From NCBI GenBank assembly GCA_903930435.1, contig CAIYYN010000008.1:62001-126000 (forward strand): DNA of 64,000 bases. Direction: 5' to 3'. Positions 7,747 to 15,438 of the stretch are shown here, one piece after another. How positions within the stretch are numbered: the first letter of the stretch is position 1; each line of letters opens with the position of its first letter. The DNA is from an uncultured Hyphomicrobiales bacterium (GTDB lineage: Bacteria; Pseudomonadota; Alphaproteobacteria; Rhizobiales; Ancalomicrobiaceae). The notes below the pieces were generated by a model. That model worked only from the letters and a program-made list of their open reading frames with translations. It was not told the origin of the DNA and did no database searches. The translations under genes were made by a program, and so were the position numbers.

Positions 7747-10518
7747 ATGCACAGAGGCCGGAAAGGATTGAAATTCAGATCGATCTATTCCGTCATTGCG
7801 ATGATTGCGGTTCTGTTGGCCTTTGAACTCGTCGGCTGGTTTGCGCCGTCGGATGGTCTCGTTTCGAATTTGCGCTATGCCGCACGTTCAGTCAGCCCTT
7901 CAGATCAATACGTCATCGTTGATATTGATGCGAAGAGTCTCTCAGAGGTCGGGGTATGGCCCTGGCCGCGGACAAATCATGGCCAACTCCTTCGAGCTCT
8001 TGAGAAGGCCGGTGCGGCTGCGGTCGCCTTCGACGTGGATTTTTCCACCCATTCCAATCCGGAGAGCGACAAGGGATTTGCGGATGCCTTGGGGGATATC
8101 GGCATCCCCGTTTATCTTGCTGCATTTGGTCAACTGGCGCAGGCGTCTGGCCAGTCGCTGGTTCTTTCAAGTCCAATTCCCGAGTTTTCATCTAATGCCT
8201 GGCCTGCACTCGTCAATGCACCACTCGATAGCGACGGACTTGTGCGAACAATGCCGGCGCAATTGGTCGTAAACGGGACCAAGCTCACATCTCTCGCTTC
8301 GTTGCTCGGCCATGATGGCAATCGGACAAAGCCCATCGGCGTCAATCCAACGATTGATATTCATGCGATCCGTCATCTCTCCTATGTCGATGCGATGCGG
8401 GGAAATATTCCAGACGGATTTGTCGATGGACGGACTGTCATCGTCGGCGCCAGTGCGCTGGAGCTTCATGACTTTGTTGATGTACCCCGCTTTGGTCGGA
8501 TCACTGGACCCGAACTTCTGGCCCTTGCGACCGAAACCGTGATGCAACAGAGCGATATCGGCCTGTTGCCGGCGCTCTGGTCGATCATTCCTGCGTCGGG
8601 TCTCTGCTTGATCCTGGTCGTGATCGGAACCAGGCGGGCGACATTGGGCCTCTTGCTCAGCGTCAGTATCGGCCTCGAACTATTCGGCATCTGGTTGCAG
8701 GATTGGCGACTGCTTGTGCTGCCGACAAGTGCGGCGCAATGTCTTTTCCTGGGAACCGCGATCCAGCTCTGGCTGAGCGAGTTTGGCTTGCGTTCGTTGC
8801 TGCTGAGACTTGCTGGCGCGCAGTTTCGGAACTCACGCAACGTCCTTGATCGCGTGATGGATGACGGGGTTGATGGTGTCATTATCCTCAATGCAGCCGG
8901 CAACCCTGTTCGGTCGAACGCAGCAGCGCTGACCCTTCTGGGTCTGCGTGGACTGTCCGCAGATATGAATTTTCCGGCGGCGATCCAGTATGCGATCGCC
9001 GATATGAAGCAAAACAGTGCGGCACCCGCAGTCAGGAGCGAAACAAGGCTTGTTCGTTCCTCCGGCAACAAGCGTGTCGAGGTGATCATCGAGTTTACGG
9101 TTGCATCGATTGCAATCGAATCCGAGCAGAATCCGGGTCAAACCGAGCAGTGGACCTGCCTGACGCTTCGCGATGTGACCGAAGAGCGCATGGCCGCTGA
9201 CAGATTGGCCGAGATGGCCACCCATGACCCGCTGACCGGGCTTTTGAACCGCCGTGGCATAAGAGATTGGGTCAAGTCACAGGAGGAGTCGTCAAGTCGT
9301 GTCACCTTGATGTGCTTTGATCTCGGTCGCTTTGACGATGTCAATCATCGCTTCGGCTATGCAGTTGGCGACCAGATCCTGATACAGGCCGGTGATCGCA
9401 TCAAATCACTTCTCACGTCGCACGAAACACTGGCACGACTGGATGGTGTGGAGTTCGCGATCTATTCCACCGAGCCTATGCGCACTGCGAGCGTGACGAC
9501 GGAAAAGATAAGACAGGCCCTCGGTGAACCCTTTCACGTGCCTGGCTATACGATGAAAATCGCCCCCAGATTCGGGTTGGTGGAAGGAACGTCAGGCAGG
9601 GACAGTTTCGAGGACTTGCTGAGGCGTGCAGATCTTGCCTTGCACACTGCAACACAGAAGCAGTCATCCAATGTCGCCGTTTTCGATCCAGTGGTCGAAG
9701 CACAGCAAGCCGAGCGGGTCGAACTGGAACTGGAGCTCGCATCGGCACTTGAGAGCGGCGAAATCGAGGTTCACTACCAGCCGCAGGTGCGATTGAGCGA
9801 TCGGGTGATCGTCGGTGCAGAGGCATTGGTCCGTTGGCGTCACCCGACGCGCGGCCTGATATCGCCGGGATTGTTCATACCTCTGGCTGAACAGACGGGT
9901 CTTATTTCATCGATCACGCGAATGGTTCTCATCCAGGCCTGTTCCGACGCTGCCAACTGGCCGCAACCCCTGAAAGTTGCGGTCAACTTCGCTGTTGGCG
10001 ATTTCGAAACTCTCGACATCCCGGTGTTGATCGCGCAGACACTTCAGGAGACCGGCTTGTCGGCTGACCGGCTCGAGGTCGAGATTACCGAATCCGGCTT
10101 CATCGACAACAGCGACAATATCGTACACGTCTTCGAAAAGTTGACCGAAATGGGAATTGACATTGCGCTCGATGATTTCGGGACGGGATATTCGTCGCTC
10201 GGTTATCTGCACAGGCTCCCATTCAAGAAGATCAAGATCGACAAGTCGTTCGTGGATCATGTCGCGACAGATCGCGGATCCATGTCGATCATTACGTCGA
10301 TTACCTTGCTGGCCCAGGGACTTGGCCTCAAGATTGTGGCTGAGGGCATCGAAAACGAGGCTCAGCATGAATCGCTTCGCATCCTGCGGTGCGGGATCGG
10401 GCAGGGGTATCTGTATTCGCGGCCCATTACGCAATCGAACATGATGGAAATGTTGTCGCGGGGCTCGGTCCTGCCGGATGCTCTGGCGGCAAATGCACCC
10501 ATCAAGCGAAGCGCCTGA
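7747..10518 (+). CDS. CHASE2-GGDEF-EAL membrane protein; GGDEF degenerate, EAL intact
   Basis: 923 aa. Helix 1 is at about 13-30, an extracytoplasmic CHASE2 domain runs to about 270, then three helices to about 345, a PAS-like linker (about 365-480), GGDEF (about 490-655) and EAL (about 665-905). The diguanylate cyclase signature is broken: residues 566-570 read DGVEF, so the metal- and phosphate-binding aspartate is Val. The EAL domain keeps its marks: EALVRW at 692-697, the ITES glutamate, DDFGTG at 809-814, KIDKSF and AEGIE. The protein should therefore degrade c-di-GMP, with GGDEF perhaps binding GTP as a regulator. It follows the FecR-like gene on the same strand and probably shares its operon. 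Enzyme direction is inferred from motifs only. Confidence 0.9.
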   Translation: MHRGRKGLKFRSIYSVIAMIAVLLAFELVGWFAPSDGLVSNLRYAARSVSPSDQYVIVDIDAKSLSEVGVWPWPRTNHGQLLRALEKAGAAAVAFDVDFSTHSNPESDKGFADALGDIGIPVYLAAFGQLAQASGQSLVLSSPIPEFSSNAWPALVNAPLDSDGLVRTMPAQLVVNGTKLTSLASLLGHDGNRTKPIGVNPTIDIHAIRHLSYVDAMRGNIPDGFVDGRTVIVGASALELHDFVDVPRFGRITGPELLALATETVMQQSDIGLLPALWSIIPASGLCLILVVIGTRRATLGLLLSVSIGLELFGIWLQDWRLLVLPTSAAQCLFLGTAIQLWLSEFGLRSLLLRLAGAQFRNSRNVLDRVMDDGVDGVIILNAAGNPVRSNAAALTLLGLRGLSADMNFPAAIQYAIADMKQNSAAPAVRSETRLVRSSGNKRVEVIIEFTVASIAIESEQNPGQTEQWTCLTLRDVTEERMAADRLAEMATHDPLTGLLNRRGIRDWVKSQEESSSRVTLMCFDLGRFDDVNHRFGYAVGDQILIQAGDRIKSLLTSHETLARLDGVEFAIYSTEPMRTASVTTEKIRQALGEPFHVPGYTMKIAPRFGLVEGTSGRDSFEDLLRRADLALHTATQKQSSNVAVFDPVVEAQQAERVELELELASALESGEIEVHYQPQVRLSDRVIVGAEALVRWRHPTRGLISPGLFIPLAEQTGLISSITRMVLIQACSDAANWPQPLKVAVNFAVGDFETLDIPVLIAQTLQETGLSADRLEVEITESGFIDNSDNIVHVFEKLTEMGIDIALDDFGTGYSSLGYLHRLPFKKIKIDKSFVDHVATDRGSMSIITSITLLAQGLGLKIVAEGIENEAQHESLRILRCGIGQGYLYSRPITQSNMMEMLSRGSVLPDALAANAPIKRSA

Positions 10519-10675
10519 GTTGACAAGGTTGTCGTTCAAATCGCCCTGAGCTCATTGAAATTGACCGATTCAGATGGTTGCGTTGGCAGACGGGACTTTT
10601 TGGTACCTTCCGGGCAAATGCCGCTTGATATCATCTCCCCCTGTCGACATAACTGTCTAAAACGGGGAGGGTACG

Positions 10676-11758
10676 ATGGATAATGCCAGATCATATCCGC
10701 TTAATGCCTGGTATGCTGCTGCCTGGGTTCAAGAGGTCGGACGCTCCCTGTCCAAACGGAAGATTTGCGGGCAGGATATCGTTCTCTATCGTCGCACGGA
10801 CGGGGAGGTTGCAGCGCTCGAAGATGCCTGCTGGCATCGGTTATTGCCGCTTTCGCTCGGATTTTTGCGTGGAGACGAGGTTGTCTGTGGCTATCACGGG
10901 CTGGTTTTCAATCCGGCAGGTCGTTGCACCTACATGCCCGCGCAGCAAACGATCAATCCGTCAGCTTGCGTCAAGGCGTATCCGGTCGTGGAACGGCATC
11001 GACTGGTCTGGATCTGGCCGGGTGATCCTGCACTGGCAGACCCATCGACGGTGCCGGATTTCCGCTGGAATGACGGCACAGATTTTGTCGGCGATGGCGG
11101 CACATTCTATTCGCTGAAATGTGACTATCGGCTCGTCATCGATAATCTCATGGATCTCACCCACGAGACCTATGTTCATGCCGGGAGCATCGGCGATGAA
11201 AATATCACGGCCACTCCCTTCGATGTGACCCATACGCAATCGACGGCGACCTTGACGCGCTGGATGATCGATATCGAGCCGCCGCCGTTCTGGGCCAGGC
11301 AATTGGGCCGACCGGGTGTGCGCGTTGATCGTTGGCAGATCGTGACATTTCATTTGCCGTCGGTGGTTGACGGGGATGTCGGGGTGGCTGTTACGGGGAC
11401 TGGGGCGCCGCAAGGGGATCGCAGCCAAGGGGTCAACGGGCATTTCCTCGCGGCCATTACGCCGGAGACGGACACGAGCTGCCATTATTTCTGGAATTTC
11501 GTTCGCAATTATCGTCGTGACGATGAAGAATTGACCCGCGCCCTGACGCTCGGCCACGTCAACAATGGCAAGGGAATCTATGATCAGGATCACGTCGTGC
11601 TGGAAGCGCAGCAGCGGGCGATCGAATCCAATCCGCGATCGCCCTTCTATAATCTCAACATTGATGCCGGTGCGATGTGGTCGCGTCGTCTGATTGACGA
11701 GATGATTGCGCGTGAGTTGGCAGGCGGACACGGTCAAGTCCGCGCGGCGGCTGAATAA
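10676..11758 (+). CDS. vanA: Rieske non-heme iron oxygenase, vanillate O-demethylase oxygenase subunit type
   Basis: A 360-aa oxygenase that, with its reductase partner, removes methyl groups from methoxylated aromatic acids such as vanillate to give protocatechuate and formaldehyde. The Rieske [2Fe-2S] site is C52-W-H54 and C71-x2-H74. The mononuclear iron site is the DNLMDLTHETYVH segment with D156/D160, H163 and H168. The N-terminus (YPLNAWYAAAW) and overall length match the VanA family. GGGGAGGG stands just before the ATG. The reductase gene follows after 3 nt. Substrate is inferred: VanA relatives also demethylate dicamba or syringate-like compounds. The context of protocatechuate-linked genes elsewhere in the window favours vanillate or a similar lignin monomer. 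Confidence 0.85.
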   Translation: MDNARSYPLNAWYAAAWVQEVGRSLSKRKICGQDIVLYRRTDGEVAALEDACWHRLLPLSLGFLRGDEVVCGYHGLVFNPAGRCTYMPAQQTINPSACVKAYPVVERHRLVWIWPGDPALADPSTVPDFRWNDGTDFVGDGGTFYSLKCDYRLVIDNLMDLTHETYVHAGSIGDENITATPFDVTHTQSTATLTRWMIDIEPPPFWARQLGRPGVRVDRWQIVTFHLPSVVDGDVGVAVTGTGAPQGDRSQGVNGHFLAAITPETDTSCHYFWNFVRNYRRDDEELTRALTLGHVNNGKGIYDQDHVVLEAQQRAIESNPRSPFYNLNIDAGAMWSRRLIDEMIARELAGGHGQVRAAAE

Positions 11759-11761
11759 GAC

Positions 11762-12739
11762 ATGGCATCGAGTCCGATCAACTGGCTTGGAGCCAGACTT
11801 CTCTCGACGCAGGACGTGACGCCGGATATTCGCGTGTTCGAGATCGAGCCGGACGCATCCGTGCCGATACCGTCGCCGGGCAGCCATATTCAGGTGGTGG
11901 TGCAGATTGACGGGCGGACGGAAACGCGCAGCTATTCCACGGTCGGACCATGCAATGACGGGCGCTACCGGATCGCTGTCAAGTTGTTGTCCGATAGTCG
12001 CGGCGGTTCGGCTTATATGTGGGCCCTTAAGCCCGGCGCGCGGTTCACGATCGCTGCTGCGCGCAATCACTTCACCCTCGGACGGGATAGTTCCTTTTAC
12101 CTGTTGCTGGCGGGCGGGATTGGCATAACGCCGATTTACTCGATGGCATTGGCCCTTCTGGAGCGAGGTGCCCGCTTCCGGGTGCTCTACGCTGCGCGGA
12201 CAGCCCGGGATCTGGCATTTGCCGACGACTTGCACGAGCGGCTTGGCGACAGGCTGAGAAGGGTCACGGATGAGTCCGGCGACAAGATTGATCTCGAAGC
12301 TGAAATTGCGGCGCTTCCGTCCGATGGTGAACTCTATGTGTGTGGGCCAATCGGTTTGCTGGAAGCAGTCAAGCGGATCTGGCGCGCGAGTGGCAGGCCG
12401 ATCGAGCGGCTACGGTTTGAAACCTTTGGCAATAGCGGCGCATTTGCGAGCGAGCCTTTCACCGTCGCTATCCCGCGTCTGGGCGTGACCTTCGAGGTGC
12501 CAGCCAACCAGACACTGCTGGATGCCCTTCAAGCCAATGGTGTCGCCATGATCTCCGATTGCCGTCGTGGCGAATGCGGATTGTGTGTGCTGCCCATCCT
12601 CTCGGCGGATGGCCCGATTGATCATCGCGATGTCTTTTTCAGCGACACCGAGAAGGCCACGGGCAAAAAGCTCTGCACCTGCGTGTCGCGCGTCGCCGGG
12701 GGGACCCTGACGCTTGATACCGGTGACCGTGCTGGCTGA
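11762..12739 (+). CDS. vanB: Vanillate O-demethylase reductase subunit (FMN/NAD, C-terminal 2Fe-2S)
   Basis: A 325-aa reductase that passes electrons from NADH through FMN and a plant-type [2Fe-2S] cluster to the Rieske oxygenase. The order is FMN-binding (RSYSTVGP near 60), NAD-binding (AGGIGITPI near 120, YVCGP near 198), then a C-terminal ferredoxin domain with C-R-R-G-E-C-G-L-C near 263 and the last ligand in KLCTCVSR. This phthalate dioxygenase reductase-like order is the VanB arrangement. It begins 3 nt after the oxygenase stop, so the two are surely co-transcribed. A short inverted repeat (TGGCAT-CGTT-ATGCCA, 12780-12795) follows the gene but has no T-run. Confidence 0.87.
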   Translation: MASSPINWLGARLLSTQDVTPDIRVFEIEPDASVPIPSPGSHIQVVVQIDGRTETRSYSTVGPCNDGRYRIAVKLLSDSRGGSAYMWALKPGARFTIAAARNHFTLGRDSSFYLLLAGGIGITPIYSMALALLERGARFRVLYAARTARDLAFADDLHERLGDRLRRVTDESGDKIDLEAEIAALPSDGELYVCGPIGLLEAVKRIWRASGRPIERLRFETFGNSGAFASEPFTVAIPRLGVTFEVPANQTLLDALQANGVAMISDCRRGECGLCVLPILSADGPIDHRDVFFSDTEKATGKKLCTCVSRVAGGTLTLDTGDRAG

Positions 12740-13210
12740 GCGTCGTCTCTTGGACCGAAGCGAGGGGCTCGTTGGCTTCTGGCATCGTTATGCCACATTG
12801 CCGCGACTGGTCCCGGCTTTAGCACAAGCCAAGAATTGAAATTTCGAGGGTTACCGCCAGCTCCGTACTCTATAAAGAGCAGTTGCCAGAATGATGATTT
12901 TAGAGAGCCCCGGCAATAGAGGCCTTGAAATAATCATAATAATGACAGCAATTGTATGAGTATAACAGTTGTCTTTATGATAAATGACTTCTAAATTGAT
13001 GATGTCCTTAAATGTTTAATCAAATATACGCATATTAACTAGGCTATTTAAGCGATCCAGAGCAAATAATACCTACGCTACGGACCCACAGAAGCGCTTT
13101 ACATGACGCTTTTGCTCAGCCAGTCGCTTGGTCGAGGGAAGGCCGCGCTATGGATCCGAATGTGGCCTATAGCGGCAACACTTCACCCGGGTGACAAAAC
13201 TGTTCAGTAA
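12740..13210. other. AT-rich intergenic stretch holding repeat copy 1
   Basis: Between the VanB stop and the ribosome-binding site at 13211. From about 12830 the composition becomes markedly AT-rich. Most of it is repeat copy 1 (12858-13042). The rest, 13043-13210, has no credible gene. No promoter can be named with confidence, but the layout (repeat, then a strong Shine-Dalgarno) suggests the repeat carries a promoter or leader. Confidence 0.4.
12858..13042 (+). repeat. Direct repeat copy 1 (~185 bp), upstream of the PAP2-family gene
   Basis: It aligns with 14763-14948 in the same orientation. Two long blocks are identical: 12883-12911 with 14790-14818 (29 nt), and 12986-13024 with 14892-14930 (39 nt). 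A shorter shared block reads TTGAAATAATCATAATAAT. The ends fall at CAGCTCCGT and TATTAAC. It is non-coding and AT-rich. Copy 2 precedes the Flp pilin gene, so the repeat may be a duplicated promoter or leader. Confidence 0.88.
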
Positions 13211-13292
13211 AACCCGGAGGCGAATGATGAAAGTTAAATATAATATAAATAAAAAATTATATAAACCAAGTCTATCAACTATTCTAGCTTGA
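13211..13292 (+). other. Strong ribosome-binding site and 22-codon frame ending in TGA, in frame with the PAP2 gene
   Basis: CCCGGAGGCGA stands directly before ATGATG (13224), the best Shine-Dalgarno in this patch. The frame codes for MMKVKYNINKKLYKPSLSTILA and stops at TGA 13290-13292. It is in the same frame as the PAP2-family gene: reading through would give TSCITVTVIAIQF, completing a first membrane helix with a basic N-terminus before it. The simplest reading is that 13224 is the ancestral start and that the TGA is a nonsense change, possibly from TGG. A separate leader peptide is the alternative. Confidence 0.65.
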
Positions 13293-13313
13293 ACATCATG
13301 CATTACTGTCACA

Positions 13314-14240
13314 GTGATAGCGATTCAATTTTCAGGATTTGAAGTAAAAAACTATTTTGTGCATCTTTCCGTATTATTGTGTTTTCTTATCTCGGCTATA
13401 TATATGAAATGTCGGCATATGACGGGCTCAAGAATTGGTGCGCTTTTCTTTAGTGTTGCGTTGTCGGCGTCGATACAGATAATAGCCTCGTCGTGTGGAT
13501 TGATACTCTCCTATATAGCGGCCGCGCATAGCCTATCTACTATATTTGACTCGCAAGTTCAGAGGATTGATGCGCTTCTTGGATTCAACTGGCATACATT
13601 CGTGGCATTTATTGATAATTTTCCGACTGTATGTACAATTTTGCTATTTGCTTATCTTAGCATGTTCTCACAAATATTTGCCATCATATTTATTTGTGCA
13701 CTTAAGGGGGATTTAAAGGGTCTTGACCGATTTATTTTCACGATGATGGTTTCGTTGTTGTTGACCGTTTTGATTTCAATATTTGTGCCGATCGTTGGTC
13801 CGGCCTCTATTCAAGGTCATGATTTCATAAATACCACTGTGGCGGGTAACGTTCCCGCAATTCCGGTCTATTTAGAACTTCGATCTGGCTCGCTGCGGGT
13901 CGTCGATTTTATTGCGCCATCGGGTGTGATCTGTCTGCCCAGTTTCCACACCGTCGTCGGGGTCTTGGCCACCATCGTTGCGCTGAGGATCCGTTACGCT
14001 ATTTTCGCCTTCCTGCCACTCAATATAGCGCTATTCATCTCTACTTTCGTGCACGGTGGCCATTATCTCACGGATGATCTTGTCGGGATTGCGGTTGTGA
14101 CGACCGTCTGGTGGGCGTCGCGATACCTCTGTTCTGTGGCCCTAACAGCTTCGGGGGAGTCGGCCGTGCAGACGGAAATCGGGAAATTTGCAGGTATAGG
14201 GTCTAATTCGATCGCCTTCAATTCGCACGTTGTGCAATAG
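13314..14240 (+). CDS. PAP2-superfamily membrane phosphatase/phosphotransferase, 5' end probably damaged
   Basis: About 308 aa from the first downstream GTG, which has no Shine-Dalgarno. Six or so hydrophobic helices are visible. Near the C-terminus the PAP2 motifs appear: PSFHT (about 211-215) and GGHYLTDDL (about 248-256), which hold the two catalytic histidines and the aspartate. This resembles the inositol-phosphotransferase/PAP2-like group of lipid phosphatases acting on prenyl or lipid phosphates. The likely true start at 13224 is cut off by an in-frame TGA at 13290, so the protein is either made from a weak internal start or not made. The first half of the gene is much more AT-rich than the last 350 nt, unlike its neighbours, which suggests transfer or a mosaic. 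It is flanked by the two repeat copies and an IS remnant. Confidence 0.7.
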   Translation: MIAIQFSGFEVKNYFVHLSVLLCFLISAIYMKCRHMTGSRIGALFFSVALSASIQIIASSCGLILSYIAAAHSLSTIFDSQVQRIDALLGFNWHTFVAFIDNFPTVCTILLFAYLSMFSQIFAIIFICALKGDLKGLDRFIFTMMVSLLLTVLISIFVPIVGPASIQGHDFINTTVAGNVPAIPVYLELRSGSLRVVDFIAPSGVICLPSFHTVVGVLATIVALRIRYAIFAFLPLNIALFISTFVHGGHYLTDDLVGIAVVTTVWWASRYLCSVALTASGESAVQTEIGKFAGIGSNSIAFNSHVVQ

Positions 14241-14272
14241 GCTGCGTACGCATAACCACTGGCATGCCTTGG

Positions 14273-14475
14273 CTACACCTGAAGTGCGACTAGAACTTTT
14301 AAGGCGAGGCGGTCGTATTCGGTTGTGATGCGACTGCAGTCATTGAAGCCGCAGAACATGTGTTCGATGGTTTTACAGTCGCGGTCGGGATAGCGAGACA
14401 AGAGGTCTTCCCGGATATGATTTGCCTTCGGCGGAATCTCTTGCATCGCTCCTCTGGCTTCGATCATTCTGCGGA
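14273..14475 (-). pseudogene. IS5-family transposase remnant (C-terminal end only)
   Basis: The minus-strand translation has MIEARGAMQEIPPKAN, then KTIEHMFCGFNDCSRI and TTEYDRLA, ending at a TAG. This is the C-terminal end of IS5-type DDE transposases, where the last catalytic Glu lies in the IE(R/H)MF..L(K/N)D..RI..RYDRLA segment. Nothing of the N-terminal or central DDE region remains on either strand nearby, and several normally conserved positions differ (CGFND for GRLKD), so it is an old, decayed fragment. Terminal inverted repeats were not found. It marks past insertion between the PAP2 gene and repeat copy 2. Confidence 0.75.
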
Positions 14476-15082
14476 ATTGATTATTATGTAAGTGTTTGCT
14501 TTGCGCAGTATCCGACACTGCGGCAAATGATCGAGGCGTGTCTGACCAGAATTGAAATCAACTACTTGTGCGTCAGGTCGTGCACGGTTTTGAGTTGTTT
14601 GGACACGACGCGAACGACCGGAGGCTGGATTTTTCTCTCTCCCGTTTGGTTTCGCCATCATTCCTTCGGCGCCACCCGCAGCCAAGCGGCTCGCCTTAAT
14701 GTCGAAATTGTCCAGCATGACGTGCGGAGGCGGGCTGTAATCGAAATCTGTCGGCTTATCGACAGCTCCGTCCTATATATAAAGAGCATTTGCCAGAATG
14801 ATGATTTTAGAGAGCCCCGACAGTAGAGGTTTTGAAATAATCATAATAATCAGAGCAAAAATTTGGGATAACAGGCGCAATTATGATAAAAGACTTCTAA
14901 ATTGATGATGTCCTTAAATGTTTAATCAAAAAGTTCGATATTAACCAGTCGAGTTAAAGAGTCTAAAACAGGGAAGACTTATTGATGGCTCATTGCAATG
15001 TCGCAAGGTGCGATGCAGTCCGGTGCTAACTTGATGAAGGGCGAATGGATTGATCGCGGGGGTAATCTAGAAGGAAGCTCCA
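14476..15082. other. Gene-free stretch with repeat copy 2 and the leader of the Flp pilin gene
   Basis: Between the transposase remnant and the Flp pilin start. 14476-14762 shows no recognisable gene; it may be further decayed insertion DNA. 14763-14948 is repeat copy 2. From 14949 to 15082 lies an untranslated leader or promoter-proximal region for the pilin, ending in AGAAGGAAGCTCCA before the ATG. Confidence 0.4.
14763..14948 (+). repeat. Direct repeat copy 2 (~186 bp), upstream of the Flp pilin gene
   Basis: Partner of 12858-13042 in the same orientation, with identical blocks at 14790-14818 and 14892-14930. It ends 134 nt before the pilin ATG. Because the pilin is an ordinary chromosomal gene, this copy may be the original, and the copy before the PAP2 gene the duplicate. 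Confidence 0.88.
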
Positions 15083-15250
15083 ATGAAAACTGTCATCCAA
15101 TTCATGCACGACGACTCCGGCGCAACGGCAATCGAATATGGCCTTATTGCTTCGCTGATTGCAGTTGCGATCATTACCGGTGCGACCACGATGGGCTCCA
15201 ATCTCGCCAAGACATTTTCGACGCTCGCCGGGAAAATGAAGTCTGCCTGA
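15083..15250 (+). CDS. Flp/Fap-type pilin prepilin (55 aa)
   Basis: A short prepilin for a Tad-type type IVb pilus. The leader is MKTVIQFMHDDSGAT, followed by AIEYGLIASLIAVAI, the hallmark Flp hydrophobic segment with the E-Y pair just after the expected prepilin cleavage site (normally G/AIEY; here the residues before E are TAI). It ends in TLAGKMKSA. The size is typical (50-60 aa). AAGGAAG lies 6-12 nt before the ATG. A rho-independent terminator follows 45 nt downstream, so it is a single-gene unit. No tad/cpa assembly genes are in this window; the pilin must depend on a locus elsewhere or be one of several paralogues. Repeat copy 2 lies upstream and may carry its promoter. Confidence 0.9.
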   Translation: MKTVIQFMHDDSGATAIEYGLIASLIAVAIITGATTMGSNLAKTFSTLAGKMKSA

Positions 15251-15294
15251 ACCTGCCGGATATCGTCTTTTAGCGGTTTCGGATCTCCTTTAAG

Positions 15295-15324
15295 GCCCAG
15301 TCAATTGTATTTGGCTGGGCTTTT
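15295..15324 (+). terminator. Rho-independent terminator after the Flp pilin gene
   Basis: GCCCAG at 15295-15300 pairs with CTGGGC at 15315-15320 and is followed at once by TTTT. The loop is 14 nt and part of it can extend the stem. It ends the pilin transcript and separates it from the SDR gene. Confidence 0.75.
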
Positions 15325-15438
15325 CGGCATAAAGCGCTTTGGCACCGAAAGCGATTGGCCACGCCGAGATGTGTGACACAACCTTCGTTGCCGATATTGC
15401 CAAACGCATGATCTCTAACGCTGGTTCAGGACCTCATC

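Noticed and set aside
9436-9465. Active diguanylate cyclase
   Set aside because: The GGDEF motif reads DGVEF and lacks the catalytic aspartate.
13290-13292. TGA in the PAP2 frame as a selenocysteine codon
   Set aside because: The stop falls within a plain membrane helix, the family has no selenoprotein members, and no SECIS-like stem-loop is evident just after it. A nonsense change or a later start is simpler.
14422-14826. Protein gene on the plus strand opposite the transposase remnant
   Set aside because: It has no ribosome-binding site, runs through the repeat and the remnant, and its product looks random.
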